From: Fenollaria massiliensis
GTDB taxonomy: Bacteria > Bacillota > Clostridia > Tissierellales > Peptoniphilaceae
Assembly: GCF_000312505.2 (NCBI RefSeq)
Contig: NZ_HG326225.1
Span: forward strand, 76,249-140,248
Direction of reading: 5' to 3'
Length of the DNA stretch: 64,000 nt
The translations under genes and the position numbers were made by a program. The notes beneath the pieces are model-generated. The model searched no databases. It had not been told where the DNA came from and was given only the letters and a program-made list of their open reading frames with translations. Below are positions 53,042-63,100 of the stretch, one piece after another (within the stretch, counting starts at the first letter, position 1; each line of letters opens with the position of its first letter).

Positions 53042-54360
53042 TTATAAAACATTTACTCTCTTACTAATAACGCTATAGCTTCCACATGCATTGTCTTTTG
53101 CTTGGGAACATAATTTTCTATCCTCGTCAATCTTGCGAGAGCACAATTTATCAATATCATTATCTTTGGCATTTTTTCTTTTATCTTTGAAATTATTAGA
53201 ATTTTGACTATCTTTATTTCCTGTTTTGAAGTAGAATGTCAGGTCATATGGATGGACTGTTCCGTCTTTGTCAATTCTACCCACCACGACTTTATCAACT
53301 ATGCTTTCAAATACTGTTCTATTAAATTCCTCTATAATTTCTCTATTTTCTAAGATCTTTTTAAATTGCTTTAGTCTTTCTTTAATAGAGTTTTCATCTT
53401 TGATAGTTAGCTCTGGTGTTTTCTTTTCATCAAGTAATTCTTCTTTTTGTTTTGTAAGTTTTTTATACTTTTTAGCATAAACTTTTTCATCTATACTATC
53501 TTCTAAATGAAGATCAACTAACTTTCTTTCTTGACTATTGATTCTATTTAATTAATTTTCTATCTTTTTCAAATCTTTGACTAAAGATTCATCATTTATT
53601 TCTTCTTCTACAATTTTTAATTATTTCCAACACTGTAGTATCAGACCATTTTGTTTTACCTCTCGGGGTTATATATCCTTGCTCTTCTAGTTCCCTACCA
53701 ATGACTGAGCCACCATTGCCCTCTAAATATCTTTTAAAGATGTATCTGACAATTTTGGCTTCTTCTTCATTTATAGAGATACTTTTTGTTGTAGAGTCAT
53801 AATCGTATCCAAGACAACCTTGAAAACCAATAAGCTCCCCCTTTTCCATTTTCATTTTTAGTCCTTTTTTACATGGGCTGAGGTATTTTCTACTTTTTGT
53901 TGAGCTACTGAACTTAATATTGTTAGTAATAGCTCTCCATCCATTGTCAAAGTATCTATATTTTCTTCTTCAAATACTACACTAACATTGTTTTCCTTTA
54001 ATAGTCTTACATACTTTAAAGTATCTAATGTGTTTCTAGCAAATTTTGATATATATTTAGTAATTATCATGTCTATATCTCCATTTTGGCAATCGCTAAT
54101 TAGTCTCATGAAATCTGCTTTTTGGTTGCAGTTGTTCCTGTTGTTGCTTCATCTGCATATATACCAGCCAAAGTCCAGTTCTTATTATTTTTTATTAGAT
54201 TTGTATAATAATCAACTTTCGATTTATATGATTCAAGTTGGGCTTTACTATTAGTGCTAACTCGACAATATGCTGCAACATGTTTTAATTCTAAATCTAG
54301 TGCATTTCTATTTCTTGCTCCTGTATTTGAAGACTTTATTAATTTTACTTTAGTATTCAT
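53042..54360 (-). pseudogene. Large serine recombinase (TnpX-like), broken in several places
   Basis: Pieces in order: resolvase domain VAAYCRVSTNSKAQLESY; MIITKYISKFARNTLDTLKY; recombinase domain GCLGYDYDSTTKSISINEEE and PRGKTKWSDTTVLEII; coiled coil; end VDKVVVGRIDKDGTVHPYDL and SYSVISKRV. Frame changes near 54110 (about four bases lost in KKQ-ADFMR), near 53857 (one base), and a stop region with internal loss near 53550-53640. Once the integrase of an element; now inactive. Confidence 0.9.
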
Positions 54361-54969
54361 TTTACCTCCTTCCCATTTTATATCTTTCTATAGTGTTATT
54401 ATATCACAAGATTAATTACTTTATATCTATTTTCTTATAATCATTTTCTATTCTATTTTTTATTCTTGTATATTCCTTATCATTAATTAATTTAAGATCA
54501 TAAAGTCTACATAACATAGCAACTCTCATACTAAAATCTTTATTGCTTGCATTTTAACCTCCTATGTAAGATGAATTTTTTACCTTGGTAAATGGACTAA
54601 ATTTGAAATATATAAATCTCAAATAAGCAACTTCAAAAATATTTACACTTCAAAGTATTTTGATTTTTATAGAAAGATGACAAAATACTCCTCACTTTAT
54701 AAAGGGAAATTTGCCCTCTTTGGTAACCTGAATTTTTATTTTTTATAGTATTTTTGAGTTTTATTGATTAATTGAATATAAAAAATAAGGACTTATGCTA
54801 TTAAACATAAATCCTCTAAAATGAAATGAATTTGTTCTTTATCTATATTTTAAATTTGATTTTTTATGATAATTACCAGTATCAAAAAGGTCTATTGTTT
54901 TTTTCTATATGTATAACAGACCCTAAATAATACATAGCAATTACCTCCACTATTTAATTTCTTGCTTTC
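54361..54969. other. AT-rich remnant DNA between recombinase and MATE
   Basis: A frame without a start, 54416-54553 on the minus strand, reads SNKDFSMRVAMLCRLYDLK and NRIENDYKKIDIK, like the SHOCT-type small proteins near serine recombinases. Further right AGTATTTTG/CAAAATACT (about 54655-54690) and AAAGGG/CCCTCTTT hairpins occur. No intact gene. Confidence 0.5.
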
Positions 54970-56348
54970 TTAGGCACATTTTTGCTCTTTTCTACTAATT
55001 GTATTCATACCTCTAACAACGATAATTGCTAAGAAAAAAGACAATATGTCAGAAACGGGTTGGAGCAAATATATCCCAAATTTCCCATATAAATTAGTAA
55101 GTAAATATAATAAAGGTATGTAGAAAATACCTTGCCTTGAAATCGAAATTATCAACGACCAAAAATATTTACCTATGTTTTGCATTAACATACTACTTAT
55201 CGCATAATAGGCTAACAATGGAATTGTTATACATTGCATTCTAAGTATTTGCACTCCTATAGAAATAACTTCACTATCTTTAGACATTGCAATAATAAAA
55301 TGTTCCGAAAAAATATATAGCACCACTGCTGATATAATCAAAAATATAGTTCCAACAACAACTGTCAAATTAAATGCTGATCTAACTCTGCCATATTTTT
55401 TTGCACCATAATTCATTGCACAAATAGGTTGAAACCCTTGCCCCCATCCAATCATAATCATATAAGCTATGGCAACTGTTCTTGAACTTACGGTTAATGC
55501 TGCAATAATACTGTCCCCAAAGCTTGCTGCAACTCTATTCAATAAAATGAGGGAAACACTTGTAATTGCTTGCCTTGAAAAGTTAGGCATTCCTCCTACA
55601 AGAATATGGTATATGCGTTCTTTACTACATTTGACATTTTTCAAAGAAACAGGAATATTGCCATTTCTTTTCGCCAACATAGTAAGTGAAATACAAGCAA
55701 TTATTTGCCCTGTCAAAGTTGCAATTCCAGCTCCAACAAACCCGAACTTGAATATAAACATAAATACAGGATCAAGAACCATATTGCTGAACATTCCTAA
55801 AGTAAACCTATCATTCCATCTTTTACATTTCCACAAAGCCTCAATTGATTATAAATAGTAATAGAATACAGACTAAATGGAACGCTTATTATAATCACCT
55901 TTAAATACTGAGTAGTAAATTCAAATAAGTTAACAGAAGCATTCCCACCAATGAACTTTGTCAAGTCTGATATAAAAATCCATGACATTATAGCTATCAA
56001 AAATCCACTTATAATAGAAAATGCCATTCCTATGGAAGAAATAATTGTCGCCTCTTCTTCATCTTGTTCTCCAAGTTTTTTAGACATAATATTACCGCTA
56101 CCATATCCAAACCAAAAACCAATAGCCTGAATAATACTCACGAAGCTAAAAACAACACCAATAGCGGCTGTCATCGATTTATCATTTAAAAGTCCGACAA
56201 AAAATGTGTCTGTCAAATTATAAATAACCATAATTAGCATACCAACAATTGTTGGAACAGACATTTTTACTATCAAAGGTAAAAGTGGTTCACTTAAAAT
56301 CTTTTGCCTTCTCAATTCTTTTTGATCTATTTGATTTTTTGATTTCAT
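54970..56348 (-). pseudogene. MATE-family multidrug efflux pump, single frameshift
   Basis: Start MKSKNQIDQKELR at 56348, two bases after the upstream gene. First part (about 183 aa) ends at GNVKDGMIGLL; the second frame continues TLGMFSNMVLDPVFMF to the natural end. One base is missing near 55812. Otherwise full MATE: TIVGMLIMVIYNLTDTFFVG, 12 helices. Third gene of the TetR-Rph-like operon. May be real inactivation or an assembly error. Confidence 0.88.
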
Positions 56349-56349
56349 A

Positions 56350-58824
56350 TCAGCAACCTTTGACCTCGCCGGTATTACCATCTACTTGTATGGTATCTCC
56401 ATCCTTGAATTTGGTAGTTGCAAAACCAACTCCAAGAACTGCCGGTATATTATATTCTCTTGCAACAATTGCAGCATGGCTCAAAGCAGAACCTGTATCT
56501 GCCACAACAGCACTTGCCAGCTTAAATAATGGAGTCCATTCAGGATCTGTAAGATGACAAACTAATATATCTCCTTTTTTCATTTTATAAAATTCTTTGG
56601 GACTATTTATTAGACACACCTTTCCAACTGCAATGCCAGTGCTTCCGCTTACTCCTTTTAAGACATCACCATCTGTTTTAAAAATCAATAACTTTGAAGC
56701 TTCCCAAACTTTTACTGCTAAAGGAAATTTTTCGTTTCTCCTATTTATTTTTTCCTTATCTGATTCATTTAAATTACCTCTGTTAATTACTTCCAACAAT
56801 TCTTTATGAAAAAGATTAGCCACTCCAGTTTCTATGTTTTCATCACCCAAGAGTATAAAGTTAATTCTTCTAACACACTTCCTCACATAATAAAATAGTG
56901 TTTCCCACAAATATTGACTTTCTTCACGAACCACATGAAAATATCTAAAATATTTTATCTGTTTTTCTACATCCTGATACTTTCTACCATAGATTTCCTT
57001 TACGCTCTCCATAAGCTTAGAAAAATCCTTTACATCGTTACTTCCATTACTATTTTCATTTAATATAGGTCGTAATATATTTATAAGCCTATCAGGATCC
57101 TCAAGAAATGTTTTTGCAGATAAACAATAACAGTTATAATCAGATTTAAAGCCATTATCTTTCATAAACTCATCTGATATATTCTTAAAATCATTATACT
57201 TTTTATATAATTCCTTAAAATTATCTCCGGAAATTATTGCTTTTTTTAAAGCTTCATTTTTTCTTATCTCACGAGCCATTTTATAGACATCATTTGTAAC
57301 CACTGATGTTTTATTATCTAAGTCCCAATAAAAATCAAATGATGAATAATTGCTATTTACTTTTTTTATTATTTTGGTAAATTTCTTGCTATTTAAAACT
57401 GATGGAAATAATGCATATTTGAATCTATCATAAGCAAGCTTTTGCAAAAGAACATAACTTTCTTCTAAGAAATTTCCACACTCCGTTAATGTCATATTTT
57501 CAAAATTTAAGTGCTTGATTTCTTCTATTTCAACTTCATATATATTCATAAAATCTTTGCACTTCTTATAACAGAACTCAAAATCCTTCATGTTCTTTAA
57601 AATATTAAAAAATTTAAAAATATTCTTTCCAATTCGCTTTCCGTCATCAGAAAAAGTTTGTATACCATCATCATCTATAATTGGATTTCTTGGTAAAATA
57701 ATTCCACCTTCTGACAAAATGTTTACTTTCTGATCATTAATTGCCATCAAATAATCGAAATCAAGGACTCTATGTGCAAAAGGCATTTTTTCTAAAAAGA
57801 ATGACATTACTTCTTTTGTATCCTTTTTGATTTTTTTACCATTTATATACTTCTCTATTAAATCATTGCCAGTTATATCATTCTTGGAATTTTTTAATGT
57901 GGTAATCGCTCTCGCTTGTAAAATATAGACAATATCATTTTTGATAGCCCATTCAATATCCATAGGCATACCATAGTGTTTTTCAATCTCTAAACCGCAC
58001 TTCATAAGTTCAAGTATTTCTCTATCATTTAATGCACGAATTTTTCTTTTATCTGGATTTACCGATACTTCAACAGTTTCCTTATCCCCGTATATAATCT
58101 GAGTTTCCTTGCTTCCAATATTTACTTCGATTATATTTCCTGATTTGTCAATAATGTAGCTATCCGCTGTAACTCTTCCGCTTACAACGCTTTCTCCTAA
58201 GCCAAAGCTTGCATTTATTTGCATCTCATTTTCTTTTTTGTTTACTGGGTTTACAGTAAATAAAACTCCTGATTTTTCACTCTCTATCATTTCTTGAATA
58301 ACAACTGCAATAGAAACTGAAGTTTGATCATAACCTTGATGAAATCTATAGCTTACAGCTCTATTCCCCCAAAGTGAAGCATAACAATTACGCACCCCAT
58401 TTAATACACTTTCAATACCTTGAACATTTAAATAAGTTTCTTGTTGCCCTGCAAAACTGGCATCCGGTAAATCTTCTGCCGTTGCTGAAGAACGCACTGC
58501 AACTCTTGTATTATTTCCAAGATTAAAATATTTTTCTCTTATTGCATTTTCCAATTGCTCAGGAAATTTCCCAGCCTTTATCTTTTCTCTAAAATGCTCA
58601 GCTTCATTTAGAAGTATTTTTTCATCATCTGCTGATTTTTTAATTCCATTTTCAATGAGGCTATCAATAGCATTTACTTTTAAAAAATCTCTATATGCGT
58701 CTGCTGTTATAACAAAACCACTTGGAACATTTATTTTAGCCGAAGTCATTTCTCCAAGATTAGCTCCCTTACCTCCAACAATTAATACATCTTCCTTTTT
58801 TATCTCATTAAAATCCAGAATCAT
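56350..58824 (-). CDS. PEP-synthase/rifampin phosphotransferase-like enzyme
   Basis: 824 aa. N-terminal ATP-grasp domain (VGGKGANLGEMTSA, VRSSATAEDLPDASFAGQQ, FTVNPVNKK, MPMDIEWAI), a divergent 350-residue middle, and a C-terminal phospho-His domain TGSALSHAAIVAREYNIPAV near 783. No PEP/pyruvate-binding barrel. This is the layout of rifampin phosphotransferase (ATP, substrate, His domains), not of true PEP synthase. The middle domain decides the substrate and is not similar enough by eye to call rifampin. ATG chosen with AAGGAAGG eight bases upstream. Confidence 0.78.
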   Translation of the reverse strand: MILDFNEIKKEDVLIVGGKGANLGEMTSAKINVPSGFVITADAYRDFLKVNAIDSLIENGIKKSADDEKILLNEAEHFREKIKAGKFPEQLENAIREKYFNLGNNTRVAVRSSATAEDLPDASFAGQQETYLNVQGIESVLNGVRNCYASLWGNRAVSYRFHQGYDQTSVSIAVVIQEMIESEKSGVLFTVNPVNKKENEMQINASFGLGESVVSGRVTADSYIIDKSGNIIEVNIGSKETQIIYGDKETVEVSVNPDKRKIRALNDREILELMKCGLEIEKHYGMPMDIEWAIKNDIVYILQARAITTLKNSKNDITGNDLIEKYINGKKIKKDTKEVMSFFLEKMPFAHRVLDFDYLMAINDQKVNILSEGGIILPRNPIIDDDGIQTFSDDGKRIGKNIFKFFNILKNMKDFEFCYKKCKDFMNIYEVEIEEIKHLNFENMTLTECGNFLEESYVLLQKLAYDRFKYALFPSVLNSKKFTKIIKKVNSNYSSFDFYWDLDNKTSVVTNDVYKMAREIRKNEALKKAIISGDNFKELYKKYNDFKNISDEFMKDNGFKSDYNCYCLSAKTFLEDPDRLINILRPILNENSNGSNDVKDFSKLMESVKEIYGRKYQDVEKQIKYFRYFHVVREESQYLWETLFYYVRKCVRRINFILLGDENIETGVANLFHKELLEVINRGNLNESDKEKINRRNEKFPLAVKVWEASKLLIFKTDGDVLKGVSGSTGIAVGKVCLINSPKEFYKMKKGDILVCHLTDPEWTPLFKLASAVVADTGSALSHAAIVAREYNIPAVLGVGFATTKFKDGDTIQVDGNTGEVKGC

Positions 58825-58847
58825 TTCTATCACCTTCCTTTTTACAA

Positions 58848-59444
58848 TTAAATTTCTATATATTTAAAAACAATGCTTTGTATATAAATATTAAGCACTT
58901 CCTCAAATGTATCTTCATTAAAATGGAAATAATTTGAACATAGAACAAAGCTTCCAACAAAGGCATTTGATAAACCTTGCTTATCTACGCTTTTTACTAC
59001 ATTGTTTTTGTACCAATAATCGATTAACCTATCCAAAAAATCCCCATATAGATTTTCTACTCTATTCACTTTCTTTGAATCTTGACTCGCAAATATTCTA
59101 AATGCCTCTTGATAAATTTGCTGATTTCTAATTTTCTCAGTCATGTCTATTGAATACTTAAAAATTACCTCTGAAAGGAATTTTTTAGGATTCGTAAGTG
59201 AATTTGAAAATTCTTTTTCAATGTTCTCCAATTTTTGTATTGATCTATATGCCATTAAATCAATGACAAGAGATTCTTTATCTTTCCAAAAATTATAGAA
59301 ACTCCCTTGAGCTATTCCGACTCTTTTTGTCAATTCCGAAATGCTAAGTGATTTTGTCCCTTTATCATGAAATAAATCAAGAGCTGTTTCCATAATACTT
59401 TCTTTGATTTTTATCTTTTCTTCTTCTGTAAATGCCTTTCCCAT
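58848..59444 (-). CDS. TetR-family regulator of the Rph-like/MATE operon
   Basis: 198 aa from MGKAFTEEEKIKIKES with CGGAGG upstream. HTH: TKRVGIAQGSFYNFWKDKESL. The C-terminal ligand domain is unknown. First gene of the operon, followed after 23 bases by the Rph-like gene; likely autorepressor relieved by a drug or metabolite. Confidence 0.9.
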   Translation of the reverse strand: MGKAFTEEEKIKIKESIMETALDLFHDKGTKSLSISELTKRVGIAQGSFYNFWKDKESLVIDLMAYRSIQKLENIEKEFSNSLTNPKKFLSEVIFKYSIDMTEKIRNQQIYQEAFRIFASQDSKKVNRVENLYGDFLDRLIDYWYKNNVVKSVDKQGLSNAFVGSFVLCSNYFHFNEDTFEEVLNIYIQSIVFKYIEI

Positions 59445-59474
59445 ATTTTTATCCTCCGAGAGTGGTTTTTTTTG

Positions 59475-59556
59475 TCTATGAATTTTACATTTTTTATTCA
59501 TAGATATTATAACTCTTCTTCCTGTATATGTCAATGAATATTATTTTTTATATTCA
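59475..59556 (-). promoter_or_regulatory. TetR promoter with two palindromes
   Basis: TTGACA (59529-59534), 17-base spacer, TATAAT (59506-59511). Palindrome TCTATGAAT/ATTCATAGA (59475-59504) lies just after the -10, and TGAATAT/ATATTCA (59535-59556) just before the -35. They share ATGAATA-like halves and are likely TetR operators. Confidence 0.75.
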
Positions 59557-59651
59557 CAGATGGCTTCGAATTGAATACATCATTATAATTTGGTATAATA
59601 TAGCTATAAATTCAAAACTTGCTTAACGCTTGATATCTAATTTATTCTTAT

Positions 59652-59763
59652 GTAGCAAGCACAGTAAGTGTACGGACACTTACGAAAAAATTAATGGAGC
59701 AGCCCTTTACGGAATGCTCCATTTTTTTAATTTTTACCTTGTTAGGGAGAACCCTAAGACCCC
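59652..59763 (+). other. oriT: oriT-like site, copy B
   Basis: GTAGCAAGCACAG, hairpin GTAAGTGT-acgg-ACACTTAC (59664-59683), CGAAAAA, then GTTAGGGAGAACCCTAAGAC (59741-59760). Matches copy A at 17361-17475 block by block, with complementary changes in the hairpin stem (GC/GC to GT/AC ends). Confidence 0.7.
59693..59728 (+). terminator. Hairpin with T run inside the oriT-like region
   Basis: AATGGAGCA-13-TGCTCCATT then TTTTT. It would stop transcription entering mobC from upstream; not present in copy A. Confidence 0.75.
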
Positions 59764-59790
59764 GAAATATATTTTATAAAGGAGAATAAA

Positions 59791-60003
59791 ATGGCAAATA
59801 GATTTAGAAATGAAAGAATAGAAATAAAATTAACTAAGGAAGAAAAAGAAGTTTTTGAAAAGAAAATGAAACTTGCTAATTGCAAAACAATGTCTCACTT
59901 TCTTAGGAAATGTGTATTAGAAAAAGAAATTTATGTAGTAGATTTAGAACCATTTAGAAACCTACAATGGCTACTTTCAAATGCAACAAACAGTATAAAT
60001 TAG
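59791..60003 (+). pseudogene. mobC: MobC, C-terminally truncated second copy
   Basis: 70 aa: RNERIEIKLTKEEKEVFEKK, CKTMSHFLRKCVLEKEI, then it diverges after FRNLQW and stops. It lacks the C-terminal helix of the 120-aa copy at 16970-17332 and no relaxase follows. AAAGGAG site intact, so a short protein could still be made. Confidence 0.75.
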
Positions 60004-60244
60004 ATAGAATTGTTATATAAATTACAAAATTCAATAATTAAAATTTTCTGTTTTAGGTTCAGCAAACTATTATCATAAAAAACTTAACAATATACATTGC
60101 TTATTTAAAAATATTTTTCTTACTATTTTAATATTGCAGAAATATTATAGATGTTATTAAACGGATAATCTTTCTCTAATATAAGAAATCAATTCTGGTG
60201 GTGTATCTGCATATGCAGACAATTCTGAAATTATGTCAGATAAA
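60004..60244. other. Junction region with the lost tail of the DUF4435 gene
   Basis: 60165-60244 on the minus strand continues the DUF4435 protein in another frame (HANLSDIISELSAYADTPPE, ISYIRERLSV). The rest is AT-rich with no ORF. Confidence 0.6.
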
Positions 60245-61051
60245 TTAGCATGTATTTTTCTTTTTTTGAAAAATATTTTCTATTATATTTTTACCTGCAT
60301 CTTGAAATACATCTCTAAAAACAGGTGTTAGTGCTTGAGTAAAATACTTCCCTCTTATTTTACTTACTGGATTTAATCTTAAATTTTCTATCTCTTTATT
60401 GATTTCAGACTCTTTAATTTTAAGCGAATCTTTAACTAATTTCTCAAGGACTTGTATTTTACAAATATTCTTAATGTTACTATATTCTTTTAAATTTGAC
60501 ATTTGTGTATACTCAACACAATGTTTAGATTTTTTAATTTGTAATGAATACCAGGCATTCGCATAAATAATTTCTTCAATAATTTTATCTCTTATACTTA
60601 TTATATGATTATAAACAACTTTAAAGTCTGAATTATCATCTTCATTTTCTTCAGAAATCCCAATTATTCCTATTAATATTCTCTTTATTGCAGAATTCGT
60701 AAAATAATTATTCTCTATTGAATAGGACGATGTTACATATATACTATCAGGTATATTATCATTATTGTCATAATCACGATCTATAAAATACATATTCTTT
60801 TTTAAATCTTCAATCGCGGTTTGATTTGAAATCATATTATGAACTGCTATAACATTATTTTTACAATTACAATGAAAAACCCTATATTCTTTGTCCAAAA
60901 TATACGAAGATATTCTACTAATATAATACTTAAAATCATCCTTGCCTTCAAAAAATAAAAATATGTCTTTCTTACTCTTTGAGGTTATATAACTTTGAAA
61001 AATAGACTCTATACAGTCAGATTCATTCTCCATAAAATTCAATAAACCCAC
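60245..61051 (-). CDS. DUF4435 TOPRIM-like protein (AriB-like), frameshifted end
   Basis: 268 aa from a GTG with AGGAGG nine bases upstream, overlapping the ATPase stop. TOPRIM-type acidic residues: FFEGKDDFKYY near 32 and YFIDRDYDNN near 88, then SYSIENNYF. In PARIS, AriB is a DUF4435 nuclease released by AriA when an anti-restriction protein is sensed. In a run of seven A the frame ends at QKKKNTC; a change of one base would add 31 more residues ending RERLSV. Confidence 0.8.
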   Translation of the reverse strand: MGLLNFMENESDCIESIFQSYITSKSKKDIFLFFEGKDDFKYYISRISSYILDKEYRVFHCNCKNNVIAVHNMISNQTAIEDLKKNMYFIDRDYDNNDNIPDSIYVTSSYSIENNYFTNSAIKRILIGIIGISEENEDDNSDFKVVYNHIISIRDKIIEEIIYANAWYSLQIKKSKHCVEYTQMSNLKEYSNIKNICKIQVLEKLVKDSLKIKESEINKEIENLRLNPVSKIRGKYFTQALTPVFRDVFQDAGKNIIENIFQKKKNTC

Positions 61052-61055
61052 AGGT

Positions 61056-62591
61056 CTACACCTCCTTATACTTATCAAGTTCAATAACGAATTTTCTATA
61101 TTCATTTTTGAATATAAAAGGAGAATGTGTCGTTGCAATCATTAATCCAATTTTTTGAGAGTCAAAAATATCTTTCAAGAATTCTTTCTGCCACTCTATT
61201 GATAATGATATCTCTGGTTCATCAATTATAAATATACAAGGTGTTACTACATCCAAATAAACTTTAGAGAAAATAGAAATCACCTGTTTTTCTCCTGAAG
61301 ATAAATCTTCAAAATCAATTTTCCTATTATTAAAATCATAAACATTCATTGTTAAAAGCGATTCATCATATACTATTTTTTTACCAGATAAATACTTTGT
61401 ACAAACATCAGAAAATTTTCTAAGTTTTGAATCTAATGGTTTTTGTTCATCATATATTTTTACTAATTTTTGTAAATAATATAATAAAAATTCTATATTA
61501 GGCATTAGTTCGCCTTTTGCTGAATTATTGATGAAATTTTTTAAACTATCAATATTATCGATTCTTTCCTCGCCAATTCTTTTTATTATTACATCTACTT
61601 TATGCATATCGATTCTCTTATATTCACCAAGATATTCTCTTACATTTTTCTTCAGTAACTCACTAATGATATTTGCATTCATTTCTATATATGCTGTATT
61701 TGCATCTTTTCTCATTTTATTCAGCACATTGCTTATTCTATTTTTAACATCATTCATTCCAAATCCCATGTATTTTGGTGATAACTCATATCTATTGTAC
61801 TCATCTCTACGATTTAGAAAAACTTTATCCAAACCGACTTCCACTCTTCTATACGTTGGATAAAAAAGAATGTCTTCTTCTAGTGCATCTTTTATTTTGT
61901 ACAAAATTCTAGAAAGATCTTCATATTGTAACTCTTTTAATTCTTGCAATATATACATAAACTTCTTATTTTTAATTAAGTCAATCCCATTATCAAAATA
62001 TCTATAAGTTAATTCCTCAATTAGATCTAAATCAATATATTGTTTATATTCAAAATCCTTCCTTAATTTTATGGAATAACTTCTTGGCAAATACATTGAT
62101 ATTTCTTCAAGTAAATTTTCTATTCTTCTAGAATATTTATTATCTTTACTATTAACTTGAAAATATTGTTCTCGATCTATTTCATATTTTTCTCCCGAAA
62201 TACTAACAGTCACTTTTTTAAAATTAATATCCATTAATATGTTTTTATCGCTAGTCAAAATTGCAACTATTATATTCAGTATAGTTGTTTTACCAACGCC
62301 ATTTTCAGATACCCATATAGAAATATCATCTTTAAAATTTATCAAATAATTATACTTTCCAAATAGTCCTTCTATTTTTATACTTTCAAGAGATGTTAAA
62401 TTAATATGATTATTCAATTTTTTATTAATATTTATCTTATTTAAAACATCTATTATATCTTTATCACTTAGATCAATCGTATCTAAATCACTTAGTGAAT
62501 AAATGTCATTTAATAGTAAATAGTTCCTTAATTGTTCATTTGTAAGTGCATATTCCTTAGCTATTTCATCTATACTTCCATATTTTTTCAC
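61056..62591 (-). CDS. ABC/AAA_15-type ATPase (AriA-like) of a PARIS-like system
   Basis: 511 aa from GTG with GGAGG eight bases upstream. Short N-terminal helical region (SIDEIAKEYALTNEQL), then an SMC/ABC-type ATPase: Walker A SENGVGKTTIL near 95, long helical insert, signature DLSSGEKQ near 430, Walker B CIFIIDEPEISLS near 455, and ATTHSPFIF. Pairing with DUF4435 in one operon is the PARIS arrangement. OLD-type or retron ATPases are alternatives. Confidence 0.82.
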   Translation of the reverse strand: MKKYGSIDEIAKEYALTNEQLRNYLLLNDIYSLSDLDTIDLSDKDIIDVLNKININKKLNNHINLTSLESIKIEGLFGKYNYLINFKDDISIWVSENGVGKTTILNIIVAILTSDKNILMDINFKKVTVSISGEKYEIDREQYFQVNSKDNKYSRRIENLLEEISMYLPRSYSIKLRKDFEYKQYIDLDLIEELTYRYFDNGIDLIKNKKFMYILQELKELQYEDLSRILYKIKDALEEDILFYPTYRRVEVGLDKVFLNRRDEYNRYELSPKYMGFGMNDVKNRISNVLNKMRKDANTAYIEMNANIISELLKKNVREYLGEYKRIDMHKVDVIIKRIGEERIDNIDSLKNFINNSAKGELMPNIEFLLYYLQKLVKIYDEQKPLDSKLRKFSDVCTKYLSGKKIVYDESLLTMNVYDFNNRKIDFEDLSSGEKQVISIFSKVYLDVVTPCIFIIDEPEISLSIEWQKEFLKDIFDSQKIGLMIATTHSPFIFKNEYRKFVIELDKYKEV

Positions 62592-62592
62592 T

Positions 62593-62808
62593 TATATATC
62601 CTCCTTAATTTCATTTTTTAATATTTCTTCAATTTCATAATCTAAAAAATTCTCAAATTCTAAGCAAAATATCTGTGGTTACGATTTGCCCATTATTAAT
62701 TTTATAAAATGTATTTTTTACCAATCCTTGCTTTTTTATCAATTCGCTATTTGTCATATCTAAATCTATTAGTTTTTTAAATAATCTTTTATACCTAAAA
62801 GTTCTCAA
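62593..62808 (-). pseudogene. Small Cro/CI-type regulator, frameshifted
   Basis: RYKRLFKKLIDLDMTNSELI, KKQGLVKNTFYKINNGQ, VTTDILLRI then a stop; one base restored gives ENFLDYEIEEILKNEIKEDI up to the SD of the ATPase gene. Typical YozG-like regulator at the head of a defence operon. Start probably TTG at 62808. Confidence 0.7.
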
Positions 62809-63100
62809 TATACACTATAACGAAGACTTATATTTATTATATTATACCATTAAATATCGGTTTAATATAAAACGTTCTCTTTAAAAGAACATTTAAATTT
62901 ATAAACAGTAGTATATTAACCCATATTCTCTACTAATTAATATTTTCTTGTCTATAATTTGCCAGACAGCGTTCGTTAAATTACATCTCATTAATTCTAT
63001 TTGAAATAATTATCACTACTTCAAAACCTTATTAGAGGTCAAATCACCAATATACTTATTTTCAAGGTATAGGTCATAGAAGTCTCTCATTCATATTGTT
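62809..63100. other. AT-rich gap without a supported gene
   Basis: One short frame on the minus strand near 63020-63092 (MRDFYDLYLENKYIGDL and seven more residues) has no clear ribosome site. Otherwise A/T-rich. Confidence 0.4.

Noticed and set aside
61528-61863. 111-aa hydrophobic plus-strand frame in the AriA-like gene
   Set aside because: Ser/Phe/Leu-rich antisense shadow of an AT-rich gene; no ribosome site.
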